The translations under genes were made by a program, and so were the position numbers. 64,000 nt of DNA from the NCBI RefSeq assembly GCF_902459765.1, contig NZ_CABPSP010000003.1:62001-126000 (forward strand). Reading direction: 5' to 3'. Shown one piece after another: positions 9,142 through 17,973 of the stretch; the stretch's first letter is position 1; each line of letters starts with the position of its first letter. The DNA is from Pandoraea anapnoica (GTDB lineage: Bacteria > Pseudomonadota > Gammaproteobacteria > Burkholderiales > Burkholderiaceae). The notes below the pieces were generated by a model. That model saw only the letters and a program-made list of their open reading frames with translations, had not been told where the DNA came from and searched no databases.

Positions 9142-9798
9142 TCAGTGACTCGATGCATGGCTGGCGGCATCGGCTTGCGCGATCAGCGCCCGCAGCCCGT
9201 CGGCGTCGACCCGGACTGGACGGCCATTGCCGTCGGAGGCCTTGAGCGCGCCGCGCATATCGTCCATCGAATAGAGCGACAGATGGACGCCCGCGGGTTC
9301 GCCCTGCTGACGACGCTCGCGCCAGAGAAAACTCAACGTCTCGACCATCCCTCGTCCATTGAAATGGCGGCTCTCGGAGACTTCGTAGTCGATGCCCCGG
9401 TTCAGCAAGTCGATGGCCACTTCCTTGGGGTTGTCGCAAAAAGCCTGCAAGTAGATATCAGATAGCGCCGTGGCCGTGCCGTTGTAGACCGCACCGGTGA
9501 TGAACGGGCGGTAACGCGCCAGCTCTGTCATCACCGTCAGAGCGACCTGACGCAGGTGCGCCAGCTCGGCGGGTTGTGTGTCGGAGAGGAACGTTTGCAC
9601 GTACTCCCGGACTTCCGCTTCGATCTGGTCGTTATCGGGCAGTAATTCACCGGCAATTCGCGATTCACCCGTTACCTGCTTGGCCGCCTTGCGCTTCGCG
9701 GAAGCGTAGTCGGCCCCCTCCTCGGCGATGAGGCGAGCGGCCGCGAGCGCGATTTCTTCGCGCAGGCGTTGGGCGTCGGTCCAGGATTTGCGTGTCAT
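9142..9798 (-). CDS. Conserved hypothetical protein next to mpl
   Basis: The product has 218 residues from ATG 9798, beginning MTRKSWTDAQRLREEIALAA. I recognise the type as a Burkholderiales protein that sits divergently from mpl. As I recall, some database entries label it UDP-N-acetylmuramate-alanine ligase or nucleotidyltransferase. I see no ATP-grasp or Mur-ligase loop (no GTHGKT) and no clear nucleotidyltransferase motif. A striking segment is FCDNPKEVAIDLLNRGIDYEV. It is largely helical and soluble, with no signal peptide or membrane helix. The frame is open upstream to 9915, but that part overlaps the mpl promoter region and lacks family character. Function unknown. Confidence 0.75.
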   Translation of the reverse strand: MTRKSWTDAQRLREEIALAAARLIAEEGADYASAKRKAAKQVTGESRIAGELLPDNDQIEAEVREYVQTFLSDTQPAELAHLRQVALTVMTELARYRPFITGAVYNGTATALSDIYLQAFCDNPKEVAIDLLNRGIDYEVSESRHFNGRGMVETLSFLWRERRQQGEPAGVHLSLYSMDDMRGALKASDGNGRPVRVDADGLRALIAQADAASHASSH

Positions 9799-9917
9799 GC
9801 GAACGATGATACCCGAAAGGCATTGCGGTTCACGTGACAGGTACAATGGAGCCCCTGGCTTCTCTGCACTCCCATTTCCCGCACGGGTTCGACCCGTCCT
9901 CACCACGCTCCCCATCC

Positions 9918-11300
9918 ATGCATATTCATATTCTTGGCATCTGCGGCACGTTCATGGGCGGACTGGCAGTCCTCGCGCGTCAGGCCGGTCATACCGTCAC
10001 GGGTTGCGACGCCAACGTCTATCCGCCGATGAGCACTCAGCTCGAGGCTCAGGGCATTCGCCTGATCGAAGGGTTCGATGCCGACCAGGTCTCGCTGGAG
10101 CCTGACCTGTTCGTGATCGGCAACGTCGTGTCGCGCGGCAATCCGCTGATGGAAGAGATCCTGAACCGGAATCTGCCATACACGTCCGGCCCGCAATGGC
10201 TCGGCGAGCACGTGCTGTCGAAGAAGTGGGTGCTGGCAGTGGCCGGTACGCACGGCAAGACGACCACGACATCGATGCTCACGTGGATTCTCGAAGACGC
10301 CGGGTACAACCCGGGCTTCCTTGTCGGCGGGGTGCCGATGAACTTCGGCATTTCGGCGCGGCTGACCGACAGCGACTTCTTCGTCATCGAGGCGGACGAG
10401 TATGACACTGCGTTCTTCGACAAGCGCTCGAAGTTCGTTCATTACCACCCGCGCACGGCCATCCTGAACAATCTGGAGTTCGATCACGCCGACATCTTCC
10501 CGGATCTGACGGCAATCGAGACGCAATTCCATCATCTTGTGCGCACCGTCCCCGGGCAGGGCCGCCTGATCGTGAACGGCCGCGAACCGGCGCTGGAGCG
10601 CGTGCTGACGCGCGGCTGCTGGAGCGAAGTCGAACGCTTCGGTGTGGCGGACGGCTGGCACGTGGCCGAAGCCAACGAAGCGCTGGCGGCGGGGCAAGAA
10701 GCGTTCTGGGTCCATCAGGGGCCAAAGGCTGCGGGGGAAGTGAAATGGGCGCTTCAGGGCGAACACAACCGGATGAATGCGCTCGCGGCACTGGCTGCCG
10801 CACGTCATGTGGGCGTGCCGCCGGAGCAGGGGGCCGCGTCGCTGGGCAAGTTTCAGAACGTGAAGCGCCGTATGGAAGTGCGTGGTGAAGCCGCCGGCGT
10901 GACCGTCTACGACGACTTCGCCCATCATCCGACCGCTATTCAGACGACTTTGGCCGGCCTGCGCCGCCGCGCGGGCAAGGCCCGCATTCTGGCGGTGCTC
11001 GAACCGCGCTCGAACACGATGAAGCTTGGCGTGATGAAGGCGCAACTGCCCGCGAGTCTGGCCGATGCCGATCTGGTGTTCGGCTATGGCGCGCCGTCCG
11101 GCAAGGATTCGCTCGGCTGGAATCTGACTGAAGCGCTTGCGCCGTTGGGCGCGCGTGCGCAGGCGTTCAGTGACATCGACGGGCTGGTGCGCGCGGTGAG
11201 CGCAGCCGCGCAGCCAGGCGACCAGATCGTGGTGATGAGCAACGGCGGCTTTGGCGGCATTCATCAAAAATTGCTTGATGCGCTGGCGACGCGCGCCTGA
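9918..11300 (+). CDS. mpl: UDP-N-acetylmuramate:L-alanyl-gamma-D-glutamyl-meso-diaminopimelate ligase
   Basis: The product has 460 residues from ATG 9918, with the opening strand MHIHILGICGTFMGGLAVLA. The ATP loop is GTHGKTTTT at 110-118. The C-terminal Mur-ligase domain contains YDDFAHHPTAI. Mpl attaches recycled murein tripeptide directly to UDP-MurNAc, bypassing MurC, MurD and MurE. Length and opening motif separate it from MurC. The frame continues upstream to 9834, but homology begins at 9918. It leads a plus-strand run with the esterase, exoribonuclease and TonB-like genes. Together with amgK and murU it gives this window two recycling routes. Confidence 0.95.
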   Translation: MHIHILGICGTFMGGLAVLARQAGHTVTGCDANVYPPMSTQLEAQGIRLIEGFDADQVSLEPDLFVIGNVVSRGNPLMEEILNRNLPYTSGPQWLGEHVLSKKWVLAVAGTHGKTTTTSMLTWILEDAGYNPGFLVGGVPMNFGISARLTDSDFFVIEADEYDTAFFDKRSKFVHYHPRTAILNNLEFDHADIFPDLTAIETQFHHLVRTVPGQGRLIVNGREPALERVLTRGCWSEVERFGVADGWHVAEANEALAAGQEAFWVHQGPKAAGEVKWALQGEHNRMNALAALAAARHVGVPPEQGAASLGKFQNVKRRMEVRGEAAGVTVYDDFAHHPTAIQTTLAGLRRRAGKARILAVLEPRSNTMKLGVMKAQLPASLADADLVFGYGAPSGKDSLGWNLTEALAPLGARAQAFSDIDGLVRAVSAAAQPGDQIVVMSNGGFGGIHQKLLDALATRA

Positions 11301-11360
11301 GCGCGCCTAAGCTGGTATTACGTGGCTCGCGCACACTGACTTGGTTTTATCGGGGCTCCC

Positions 11361-11972
11361 ATGATTCTCTATTTGCACGGCTTCCGTTCGTCGCCGCGTT
11401 CGTTCAAGGCCCAGTTGATGGCTGCCCGCATGCATCGGCTCGGTCTGGGGCATGCCTGGGCGTGCCCGCAGTTGCCGCCGTCGCCGCTCGCCGCCGTCGT
11501 CGATGCACAGCGGCTGCTGACCAGCGTGAGCCCCGAGGAGCTGACCATCGTGGGTAGCTCCTTGGGCGGCTACTACGCGACGTATCTCGCAGAAAAGCTG
11601 GGTTGCCGCGCTGTGGTGCTTAATCCGGCGACGCGTCCGTATGACGATCTCGGTAAATGGCTCGGCGAGCAGCCGATGTGGCACGGCGGGGGTTCCATCG
11701 TCGTCGAGCCGCGCCATCTCGACGAACTCCGCATGATCGACGTGGCGCAGATCACCCGTCCCGAGCGCTATTACCTGGTGGCCGCGACCGGCGACCAAAC
11801 GCTGGATTATCGCGACATGGTGGCGAAATTTCCGGGTGCAAAGCTCACGTTGATTGAGGGGGGCGACCACGGGATTTCCGATTTTGCCAACTATATGGAC
11901 GATGTGCTGCGTTTCGCGGGCATCGACGTGCCGCCTTCGCCTGACGCAGCAAGCCCGTTCGCGGGCGAATGA
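11361..11972 (+). CDS. YqiA/YcfP-like alpha/beta hydrolase (esterase)
   Basis: The product has 203 residues and starts MILYLHGFRSSPRSFKA, the oxyanion strand of small YqiA-type esterases. The nucleophile elbow is GSSLGG, with Ser67 likely catalytic. The acid is probably the Asp in ATGDQTLDY and the base the His in GGDHGISDF. It is cytoplasmic, with no signal peptide. The family includes short-chain ester hydrolases and the substrate is unknown. It sits 60 bp after mpl and 77 bp before the RNB ribonuclease. In many Burkholderiales these genes keep this order. Confidence 0.85.
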   Translation: MILYLHGFRSSPRSFKAQLMAARMHRLGLGHAWACPQLPPSPLAAVVDAQRLLTSVSPEELTIVGSSLGGYYATYLAEKLGCRAVVLNPATRPYDDLGKWLGEQPMWHGGGSIVVEPRHLDELRMIDVAQITRPERYYLVAATGDQTLDYRDMVAKFPGAKLTLIEGGDHGISDFANYMDDVLRFAGIDVPPSPDAASPFAGE

Positions 11973-12049
11973 CGCGTTACCCCGTTCTGTCCTAAACCGC
12001 CGTACATTGGCGGGCTACAATATCGCCTATTGCGATCGATGGCTGTTTC

Positions 12050-14224
12050 ATGAACATTTTTTTTGAGGAATCCGGCGGCTTCAAGGCTGGCACGGTGTTG
12101 TCGCAGCAGGGCGAGTCGTATCAGGTGGAGTTGCCTGGCGGGCGTCGCAGCAAGATTAAGGGACGCGACGTTCTGCTACGTTTCGAGTCGCCCACGCCCG
12201 CCGAGCTGATCGCGCAGGCACAGGCTGCCGCACAGGATATCGATATGAGTTTCCTGTGGGAGTGCGCGCCGGCCGACGAATTCGCGTTTCCCGTGCTCGC
12301 GTCCGAGTACTTCGGGGAGGGCGCGAGCGTTGCGCAGCAGGCCGGGCTGGCGCTGGCCTTGCAGGCGTCGCCGATCTATTTCCGTCGCAAAGGCCGCGGT
12401 CAGTATCAGCGCGCCGCGCAGGAACAGCTTGAGGCCGCATTGGCCGGACTGGCGCGTAAGCAACAACAAGCGGAGTTGCAGCAGTCGTACGCCGATCAGC
12501 TGATCGCCGGTTCGCTGCCGGACGCGCTCAAGGGCAAGGAACTGCAACTGCTGTTCCGTCCTGACAAGAACGCGCTCGAATGGAAGGCGCTCGATGCGGC
12601 TGCCATCGCGTTGGGCAAGACCCACGCCGAGGTAATGCTGGCGTGTGGCGGCATTGCGTCGCCGCGCGCCTATCACGAGGCCGCGTTCCTCTACGAACAC
12701 TTCCCGCGCGGTACCGGCTTCCCCGATCTGGGGCCGACGCCGCTGCCGCCCGACGATCTGCCACTTGCCGATGTGCAGGCGTTCTCGATCGACGATTCGA
12801 CGACGACCGAAATCGACGACGCCCTCTCGGTGCAACTGCTGCCGGACGGTCTGCTGCGCGTGGGTATCCACATTGCGGCACCGGCGCTGGGCATCACGCG
12901 CGGCGACGCCATCGACGAGATCGCCCGCGTGCGTCTGTCGACGGTTTACGCGCCCGGCGAGAAGATCACGATGCTGCCCGATTCGGTGGTGCAGACCTAT
13001 ACGCTCGCCGAAGGGGGCGCGCGTCCGGCGCTGTCGCTGTATGTCGTCGTCAAGGCCGACACGTATGAGATCGTGACGACCGAGACGCGCGCAGAACTTG
13101 TGCCGATCTCCGCCAACCTGCGTCACAACGAACTCGACGCCATCATCACGGCAGAAACGCTGGCCGATGGCAGCGGCGACTATCCGCACAAGGAAGAGCT
13201 GCGCCTGCTGTGGCCGTTTGCGCAATCGCTGTATGACAAGCGTCAGGCTGCGCGCGTGGGCTACGGTCTGCGCCCGGAAGTGCAGAACAAGACCGACTTC
13301 AATTTTTACGTCGATGGCGAGCACGTCACGATCAAGCAGCGTCTGCGTGGCGCACCGCTCGATCTGATCGTCGCTGAAATGGCGATTCTCGCGAACAGCC
13401 GTTGGGGGCGCCTGCTGGCCGAATGTGGTGTGCCGGGCATCTACCGCGCGCAACGCGCATACGGCGTGAACCGTACGCGCATGCAGACGTCGCCCGCCCC
13501 GCACGAAGGGCTGGGTGTCGAGCAGTACGCGTGGAGCACGTCGCCGCTGCGTCGTTATGTCGACCTTGTGAACCAGTGGCAACTGATCGCCTGCGTGCGC
13601 CACGGCGTGACTGCCAAACTGGCCGCTCCGTTCAAGCCGAAAGATGCCGATCTCTATGCAACGGTGTCGAGCTTTGAGGCGGCGTACGCGGCGTATAGCG
13701 AACATCAGAGCCGCATGGAGCGCTACTGGTGCATGCGCTGGCTGATTCAGGAGAACAAGTCGCAGGTGCAGGCGAGTGTGCTCAAGGGCGATACCGTTCG
13801 TCTGAACGATATCCCGCTCACGCTCATCGTGCCGGGCCTCGGATTGCATGCGCGCGGCACGCAGATCATGCTCGACGTGCTGTCGTTTGACGTCGTCACG
13901 CTCAGTATTTCGGTGCGCATTTCGCAGGTGCTGGGCGCGAGCCAGACCGAACTCGCGGATGACGACGAAGGTGACGGCGGTGCCGGAGACGGTGGCGAGG
14001 GTGGCGAGAGCGGTGGCGCCGACGGTGGCGAAGGCTCCGACTCGTCCGACTCGTCGGAAGGCGATATCGGTGCGGCGGGTGCTGCCGAACGTACCGCTGA
14101 CGATGGCGACACCGCGTCCGCCCGGCGCGATGACTCGGTCGCGGCGTCCGACGCCGGGTCGCCGATGGCCGTTGCGCTCATGGCGGCAGGGGCGCACGAC
14201 GCTTCGGCCAGCCCTGCGTGCTGA
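12050..14224 (+). CDS. RNase II/RNB-family exoribonuclease with acidic C-terminal tail
   Basis: The product has 724 residues. The RNB catalytic domain begins near residue 246 with SIDDSTTTEIDDALSV, carrying the clustered aspartates that bind magnesium. It continues through IHIAAPALGITRGDAID and STSPLRRYVDLVNQWQL. RNB enzymes degrade RNA processively from the 3' end. The N-terminal part is not a clear pair of cold-shock domains. Residues from about 640 to the end are low-complexity Asp/Glu/Gly/Ser-rich, unlike standard RNase II. The stop overlaps the next gene's GTG by 7 bp, suggesting translational coupling. I cannot separate RNase II from a betaproteobacterial paralogue, so no symbol is given. 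Confidence 0.87.
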   Translation: MNIFFEESGGFKAGTVLSQQGESYQVELPGGRRSKIKGRDVLLRFESPTPAELIAQAQAAAQDIDMSFLWECAPADEFAFPVLASEYFGEGASVAQQAGLALALQASPIYFRRKGRGQYQRAAQEQLEAALAGLARKQQQAELQQSYADQLIAGSLPDALKGKELQLLFRPDKNALEWKALDAAAIALGKTHAEVMLACGGIASPRAYHEAAFLYEHFPRGTGFPDLGPTPLPPDDLPLADVQAFSIDDSTTTEIDDALSVQLLPDGLLRVGIHIAAPALGITRGDAIDEIARVRLSTVYAPGEKITMLPDSVVQTYTLAEGGARPALSLYVVVKADTYEIVTTETRAELVPISANLRHNELDAIITAETLADGSGDYPHKEELRLLWPFAQSLYDKRQAARVGYGLRPEVQNKTDFNFYVDGEHVTIKQRLRGAPLDLIVAEMAILANSRWGRLLAECGVPGIYRAQRAYGVNRTRMQTSPAPHEGLGVEQYAWSTSPLRRYVDLVNQWQLIACVRHGVTAKLAAPFKPKDADLYATVSSFEAAYAAYSEHQSRMERYWCMRWLIQENKSQVQASVLKGDTVRLNDIPLTLIVPGLGLHARGTQIMLDVLSFDVVTLSISVRISQVLGASQTELADDDEGDGGAGDGGEGGESGGADGGEGSDSSDSSEGDIGAAGAAERTADDGDTASARRDDSVAASDAGSPMAVALMAAGAHDASASPAC

Positions 14225-15177
14225 AACCGGCTTTGCCCACCGGCGATCTGGCTGCGGCGCGACGTCGCGGCTGGTCGCTGATGCGCGAGCATCCGCTTGC
14301 CACCGGCCTGATTTTTTCGGCGGTGGTGCATTTGCTCGCGCTGGCCGTACATTTCGTTGCGCCCGACAGTTTCCGCTTGCACAGCGCAGATACGCCCCTC
14401 GAAGTCGTCCTCGTCAATGCGAAGTCGGCCAACGCACCGGACAAGGCGACGGCGCTCGCGCAAGCCAACCTTGTCGGTGGTGGGGAGCATGACGGCGAGC
14501 GTGCCACATCGCCACTGCCGTCGCAGGTCATCGAGCGCGACGGTGCCCCCGTCGCACAGGTCCAGCGCAATGTGAGCGACCTGGAAGCGATGCAGGAGAA
14601 GCTGCTTTCGCAGCTACGCAGTCAGTACGCGACCACGCCTGAGGCGCAGCGCAATCGCGCGGATACGCCGCAGCGCGGTCATGGACTCGACGACCAGACG
14701 GTCGACCAGCAGATCGCGCGCTTGCAGGCGGAAATCGACAAGCAACTGCGCGCCTATCAGACACGCCCCAAGCGAGGCCAGGTGACGGCGAACACGCGAG
14801 AAGTCGCGTACGCCAGATACTTCGATGGTTTGCGTCATCGTATCGAGCGTTACGGTACGGAGCACTTTCCGCAAATCGGCAACGATCGGCTGTACGGTGA
14901 GCTGATCGTCACGCTCAATGTGAATCAACGGGGCGGGCTGGGGTACCACAAGGACGGTTGGAACGTCGTCGGCGTGGAAGTGACACGCAGTTCCGGCAAT
15001 CGGGATCTGGATCGACGCGCGGTCGCGATCGTGCAGGCCAGCGCACCGTTCGGCGACTTCTCGTCCGAGATGAGGCAGCGTTATGACATCCTCGAAATCG
15101 TCACGCGAATGACATTTACCCGTCAGGGCGTGCAGGCGCAAACGCTCACTGCGCCGGCGCAGGACAATCCGCAATAG
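14218..15177 (+). CDS. TonB-like energy-transducer family protein
   Basis: The product has 319 residues from GTG 14218, overlapping the ribonuclease stop by 7 bp. One membrane helix lies at about 28-48 (ATGLIFSAVVHLLALAVHFV). A charged, Gln-rich, probably coiled region follows at about 115-190. The C-terminal domain (LYGELIVTLNVNQRGGLGYH, then DLDRRAVAIVQASAPFG) has the TonB/TolA-like fold pattern. The long Pro-rich periplasmic spacer of classical TonB is absent, and no exbB or exbD lies nearby. It may couple an outer-membrane partner to the inner membrane, but that is family inference. Confidence 0.75.
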   Translation: MLKPALPTGDLAAARRRGWSLMREHPLATGLIFSAVVHLLALAVHFVAPDSFRLHSADTPLEVVLVNAKSANAPDKATALAQANLVGGGEHDGERATSPLPSQVIERDGAPVAQVQRNVSDLEAMQEKLLSQLRSQYATTPEAQRNRADTPQRGHGLDDQTVDQQIARLQAEIDKQLRAYQTRPKRGQVTANTREVAYARYFDGLRHRIERYGTEHFPQIGNDRLYGELIVTLNVNQRGGLGYHKDGWNVVGVEVTRSSGNRDLDRRAVAIVQASAPFGDFSSEMRQRYDILEIVTRMTFTRQGVQAQTLTAPAQDNPQ

Positions 15178-15247
15178 CATGTCAGAGTGGCCGCAGCGGA
15201 CTGCGATCCCGTTGGGATCGTGGTCGGTGAAACTTTCCGAAAATTTC

Positions 15248-15253
15248 TATAAT
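15248..15253 (+). promoter_or_regulatory. Candidate -10 box upstream of lpxO
   Basis: A perfect TATAAT lies 32 bp before the lpxO ATG at 15286. No good -35 hexamer is seen at 16-18 bp spacing, so an activator may be needed, or the match is chance. A short perfect hairpin (15204-15220) lies upstream, after the tonB-like stop. Confidence 0.4.
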
Positions 15254-15285
15254 CGCTGAGTTTTCCCGATCTCGAAACGTCCGCT

Positions 15286-16182
15286 ATGAAATGGATTTTT
15301 CTGGCGATCATTGCTGCTTGTGCTGTGTATGTGCATTTCCGCGGTAAGGTTCGCCATAAATTTTTCCGCCAACTGTCCGACCATTCGACGTTCCTGTCAC
15401 CGCTGAACGTCTTCATGTACGCCTTTTCGCGTGTACCTACGACGCCTTATCTGAAGTCCGACAATTTCCCCGAACTGGAGCCGTTGCGTCAGAACTGGGA
15501 GGCGATTCGTGCCGAAGCGATGTCGTTGCTCGACGCGAGCCGTATCAAAGCGTCCGACAAGTACAACGATGTCGGCTTCAATTCGTTTTTCAAAAGCGGT
15601 TGGAAGCGGTTCTACCTGAAGTGGTATGACGAATCGCATCCGTCCGCCAACGCGCTGTGCCCGGTCACAACCGACCTCGTGCGCAAGATTCCGACGATCA
15701 AAGCCGCGATGTTCGCCGAATTGCCGCATGGCAGCCGACTGGTGCGTCACCGCGATCCGTACGCCGGTTCGTTGCGCTATCACCTCGGGCTGGTCACGCC
15801 GAACGACGACCGTTGTTACATCGATGTCGACGGCCAGCGTTATAGCTGGCGCGATGGCGAGGGCGTGATGTTCGATGAGACGTATATTCACTACGCCGAG
15901 AACCAGAGCGGCCAGAACCGTATCATTCTGTTTTGCGACGTTGAGCGTCCGATGAAGTACCGCTGGACGCAGGCCATCAACCGTTGGTTCGGCCGTCATC
16001 TGGTGGGCGCAGCAGCGTCGCCGAACGATGCGGGCGACCGTACCGGTGGCTTGAACAAGATGTTCAAGTATATTTACTCGATCCGCATCGTCGGCAAACG
16101 TCTGAAGGCGTGGAACCGTACCGTGTACTATGCGGTGAAATGGGCGTTGTTCGGAGGCATCCTGCTATGGATTCTCTGGTGA
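15286..16182 (+). CDS. lpxO: Lipid A 2-hydroxylase, aspartyl/asparaginyl beta-hydroxylase fold
   Basis: The product has 298 residues. An N-terminal hydrophobic helix (WIFLAIIAACAVYVHF) anchors it to the inner membrane, and a second hydrophobic stretch closes the C-terminus. The Fe(II)/2-oxoglutarate site is visible as HRDPYAG near residue 155 and a second His in YIHYAEN near 201. LpxO hydroxylates a lipid A secondary acyl chain at C2 using oxygen and 2-oxoglutarate. In Salmonella and relatives this modifies interaction with cationic peptides. It sits between the tonB-like gene and aroE and has its own -10 candidate and a terminator, so it is probably monocistronic. A related hydroxylase with another substrate is possible. 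Confidence 0.85.
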   Translation: MKWIFLAIIAACAVYVHFRGKVRHKFFRQLSDHSTFLSPLNVFMYAFSRVPTTPYLKSDNFPELEPLRQNWEAIRAEAMSLLDASRIKASDKYNDVGFNSFFKSGWKRFYLKWYDESHPSANALCPVTTDLVRKIPTIKAAMFAELPHGSRLVRHRDPYAGSLRYHLGLVTPNDDRCYIDVDGQRYSWRDGEGVMFDETYIHYAENQSGQNRIILFCDVERPMKYRWTQAINRWFGRHLVGAAASPNDAGDRTGGLNKMFKYIYSIRIVGKRLKAWNRTVYYAVKWALFGGILLWILW

Positions 16183-16226
16183 CGGCCTGAAGCCGTATCG
16201 GCCGACGACCTGCTGCATGAATATCA

Positions 16227-16261
16227 GCGGCGCCTGAGCGAAAGCCAGGCGCCGCGTCTTT
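16227..16261 (+). terminator. Terminator after lpxO
   Basis: GCGGCGCCTG (16227-16236) pairs perfectly with CAGGCGCCGC (16246-16255) across a 9-nt loop, then GTCTTT. It ends only 8 bp before the aroE ATG, so it also lies in the aroE leader. Confidence 0.65.
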
Positions 16262-16268
16262 GAAAACG

Positions 16269-17141
16269 ATGACAAACCAAACGCCTGCCGGGGATTTGCC
16301 AACTGATCGCTACGCCGTGATCGGTCATCCTGTCGAACATAGCCAGTCGCCCTTCATTCACGCCGAGTTTGCGCGGGAGACGGGGCAACGACTCGTCTAC
16401 GAGCGTTTGCTAGCACCGCTTGACGCGTTTGCCGCCACGTTGCGCACGTTCATCGAACAAGGTGCGCGCGGAGCCAACGTCACCGTGCCGTTCAAACTGG
16501 AAGCCCATGCATTGGCGGATCGGCTCACAGAGCGCGCGCAGGCGGCGGGGGCTGTCAACACACTGGTATTCGACGCGCAAGGCATCATCGGCGACAACAC
16601 GGATGGCGTCGGTCTGGTGCGAGACATCGAAGGCCCACTCGGTGTGACGCTCGCTGGACGCCGCGTATTGCTGTTGGGCGCGGGTGGCGCGTCGCGTGGC
16701 GCGATGCTGCCGCTGATCGAGGCGAGACCGGCGGCGCTCTTCGTCGCGAATCGCACGGCGGCGCGCGCCGATGAACTGGTCGCCCGGTTTGCCGATGCGG
16801 CCGCACGTTGCAACGTGGCGTTGGGCGGCGGCGGCTGGGGAGCCGTTCCCGCCGGATTCGACGTCGTCATCAACGCCACGACCGGCAGCCTCCAGGGCGA
16901 AGTTCCGCCGTTGCCTGCGGGCGCCTATGCCACGGGTTCGCTCGCGTACGACATGATGTACGGGGCGCAGCCAACGGTCTTCATGACGCACGCGGTGGCC
17001 TCCGGTGCGGCCAAGGCGTCGGATGGGCTGGGCATGCTCGTCGAGCAGGCGGCCGAAGCGTTTGCCGTGTGGCGCGGTGTGCGACCGTCGACCGACGTTG
17101 TGCGCGCAGCGCTGCGTGCCCGACTCAACGCCAAAAGCTGA
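16269..17141 (+). CDS. aroE: Shikimate dehydrogenase
   Basis: The product has 290 residues from ATG 16269; an in-frame TTG at 16260 overlaps the terminator and is less likely. The shikimate-binding motif is [15 protein letters not shown]. The catalytic Lys76 is in [10 protein letters not shown] and the partner Asp in DNTDGVG. The NADP loop is [12 protein letters not shown], and NRT follows. It reduces 3-dehydroshikimate to shikimate. The next gene, mtgA, starts 8 bp after its stop, so the two are probably co-transcribed. How transcription enters aroE past the hairpin is unclear. Confidence 0.95.
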   Translation: MTNQTPAGDLPTDRYAVIGHPVEHSQSPFIHAEFARETGQRLVYERLLAPLDAFAATLRTFIEQGARGANVTVPFKLEAHALADRLTERAQAAGAVNTLVFDAQGIIGDNTDGVGLVRDIEGPLGVTLAGRRVLLLGAGGASRGAMLPLIEARPAALFVANRTAARADELVARFADAAARCNVALGGGGWGAVPAGFDVVINATTGSLQGEVPPLPAGAYATGSLAYDMMYGAQPTVFMTHAVASGAAKASDGLGMLVEQAAEAFAVWRGVRPSTDVVRAALRARLNAKS

Positions 17142-17149
17142 TCGTGCCG

Positions 17150-17908
17150 ATGGCTGCCCAGCGACGTACATCACGGACTTCTCACGCGAACGGCACCCGT
17201 CGCAAACGCGCGTGGGGGCCGTGGCAATGGGCGGGCTATTTCATCACCCTGCTGATCGTGGGCGTGCTGGCGACGCAGCTTTACTACTTCCTGCAAATCG
17301 GTTGGTGGGTGCGCTTCAATCCGCAATCGACGGCGTTCATGCGTGCCGCTGAAGCGCGGCTTCATGAGACGGATCCGAAAGCGACTCTGCGACACGAATG
17401 GGTGTCGTACGACCAGATTTCGCGAAATCTGAAACGCGCGATCATCGCCAGCGAAGACGCCAACTTCGTCAATCACGACGGTTACGAAATCGATGCGATG
17501 CTCGGTGCGTGGGAGAAGAATCAGAAGAAGGGACGCATCGTGGCAGGTGGCTCGACCATCTCGCAGCAACTGGCGAAGAATCTTTTTCTGTCGAGCGAGA
17601 AGAGTTATCTGCGCAAAGCCGAGGAATTCACCATCACCTGGATGCTTGAGTTCTGGATGGACAAGCAGCGCATCTTCGAGATCTATCTGAACTCGGTCGA
17701 GTGGGGCGAGGGCGTGTTCGGAGCGGAGGCGGCGGCGCGTTACTACTACGGGATTCCTGCATCGAAACTTTCCCCGTGGCAGGCCGCGCGGCTCGCGGTC
17801 ATGTTGCCGCGTCCGCGCTACTTCGATACGCATCGCAATTCGCCGTATCTCGCGCAACGCGCCGGGGTGATTGCGCGTCGGATGGGAGCGGCCGAGTTGC
17901 CGCAGTAG
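17150..17908 (+). CDS. mtgA: Monofunctional peptidoglycan glycosyltransferase
   Basis: The product has 252 residues. After a basic N-terminus, one membrane helix lies at about 23-45 ([21 protein letters not shown]). The GT51 domain follows, with the catalytic Glu in [14 protein letters not shown] (near residue 102) and the motif [16 protein letters not shown] third GT51 motif, [17 protein letters not shown], is intact. It polymerises lipid II into glycan strands on the periplasmic side. There is no transpeptidase domain, so it is the monofunctional type. ATG 17150 follows the aroE stop by 8 bp; GTG 17144 is an alternative. Confidence 0.95.
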   Translation: MAAQRRTSRTSHANGTRRKRAWGPWQWAGYFITLLIVGVLATQLYYFLQIGWWVRFNPQSTAFMRAAEARLHETDPKATLRHEWVSYDQISRNLKRAIIASEDANFVNHDGYEIDAMLGAWEKNQKKGRIVAGGSTISQQLAKNLFLSSEKSYLRKAEEFTITWMLEFWMDKQRIFEIYLNSVEWGEGVFGAEAAARYYYGIPASKLSPWQAARLAVMLPRPRYFDTHRNSPYLAQRAGVIARRMGAAELPQ

Positions 17909-17973
17909 CGATTGTCAGCGATGGCCAGCGGTGGCCAGCGGTGGCCGCCCCGTCGCGATCGGCCGGGAGAGGA

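Noticed and set aside
12176-14197. A 673-codon minus-strand frame opposite the RNB ribonuclease
   Set aside because: It is another codon-bias shadow without family motifs. The plus strand has the RNB catalytic residues.
15204-15220. A 7-bp perfect hairpin after the tonB-like gene considered as a terminator
   Set aside because: It has a short stem and no T-run, so termination is not supported.
17925-17945. A short GGCCAGCGGT tandem repeat after mtgA
   Set aside because: Only about two units exist, and it is too short to call a repeat element.
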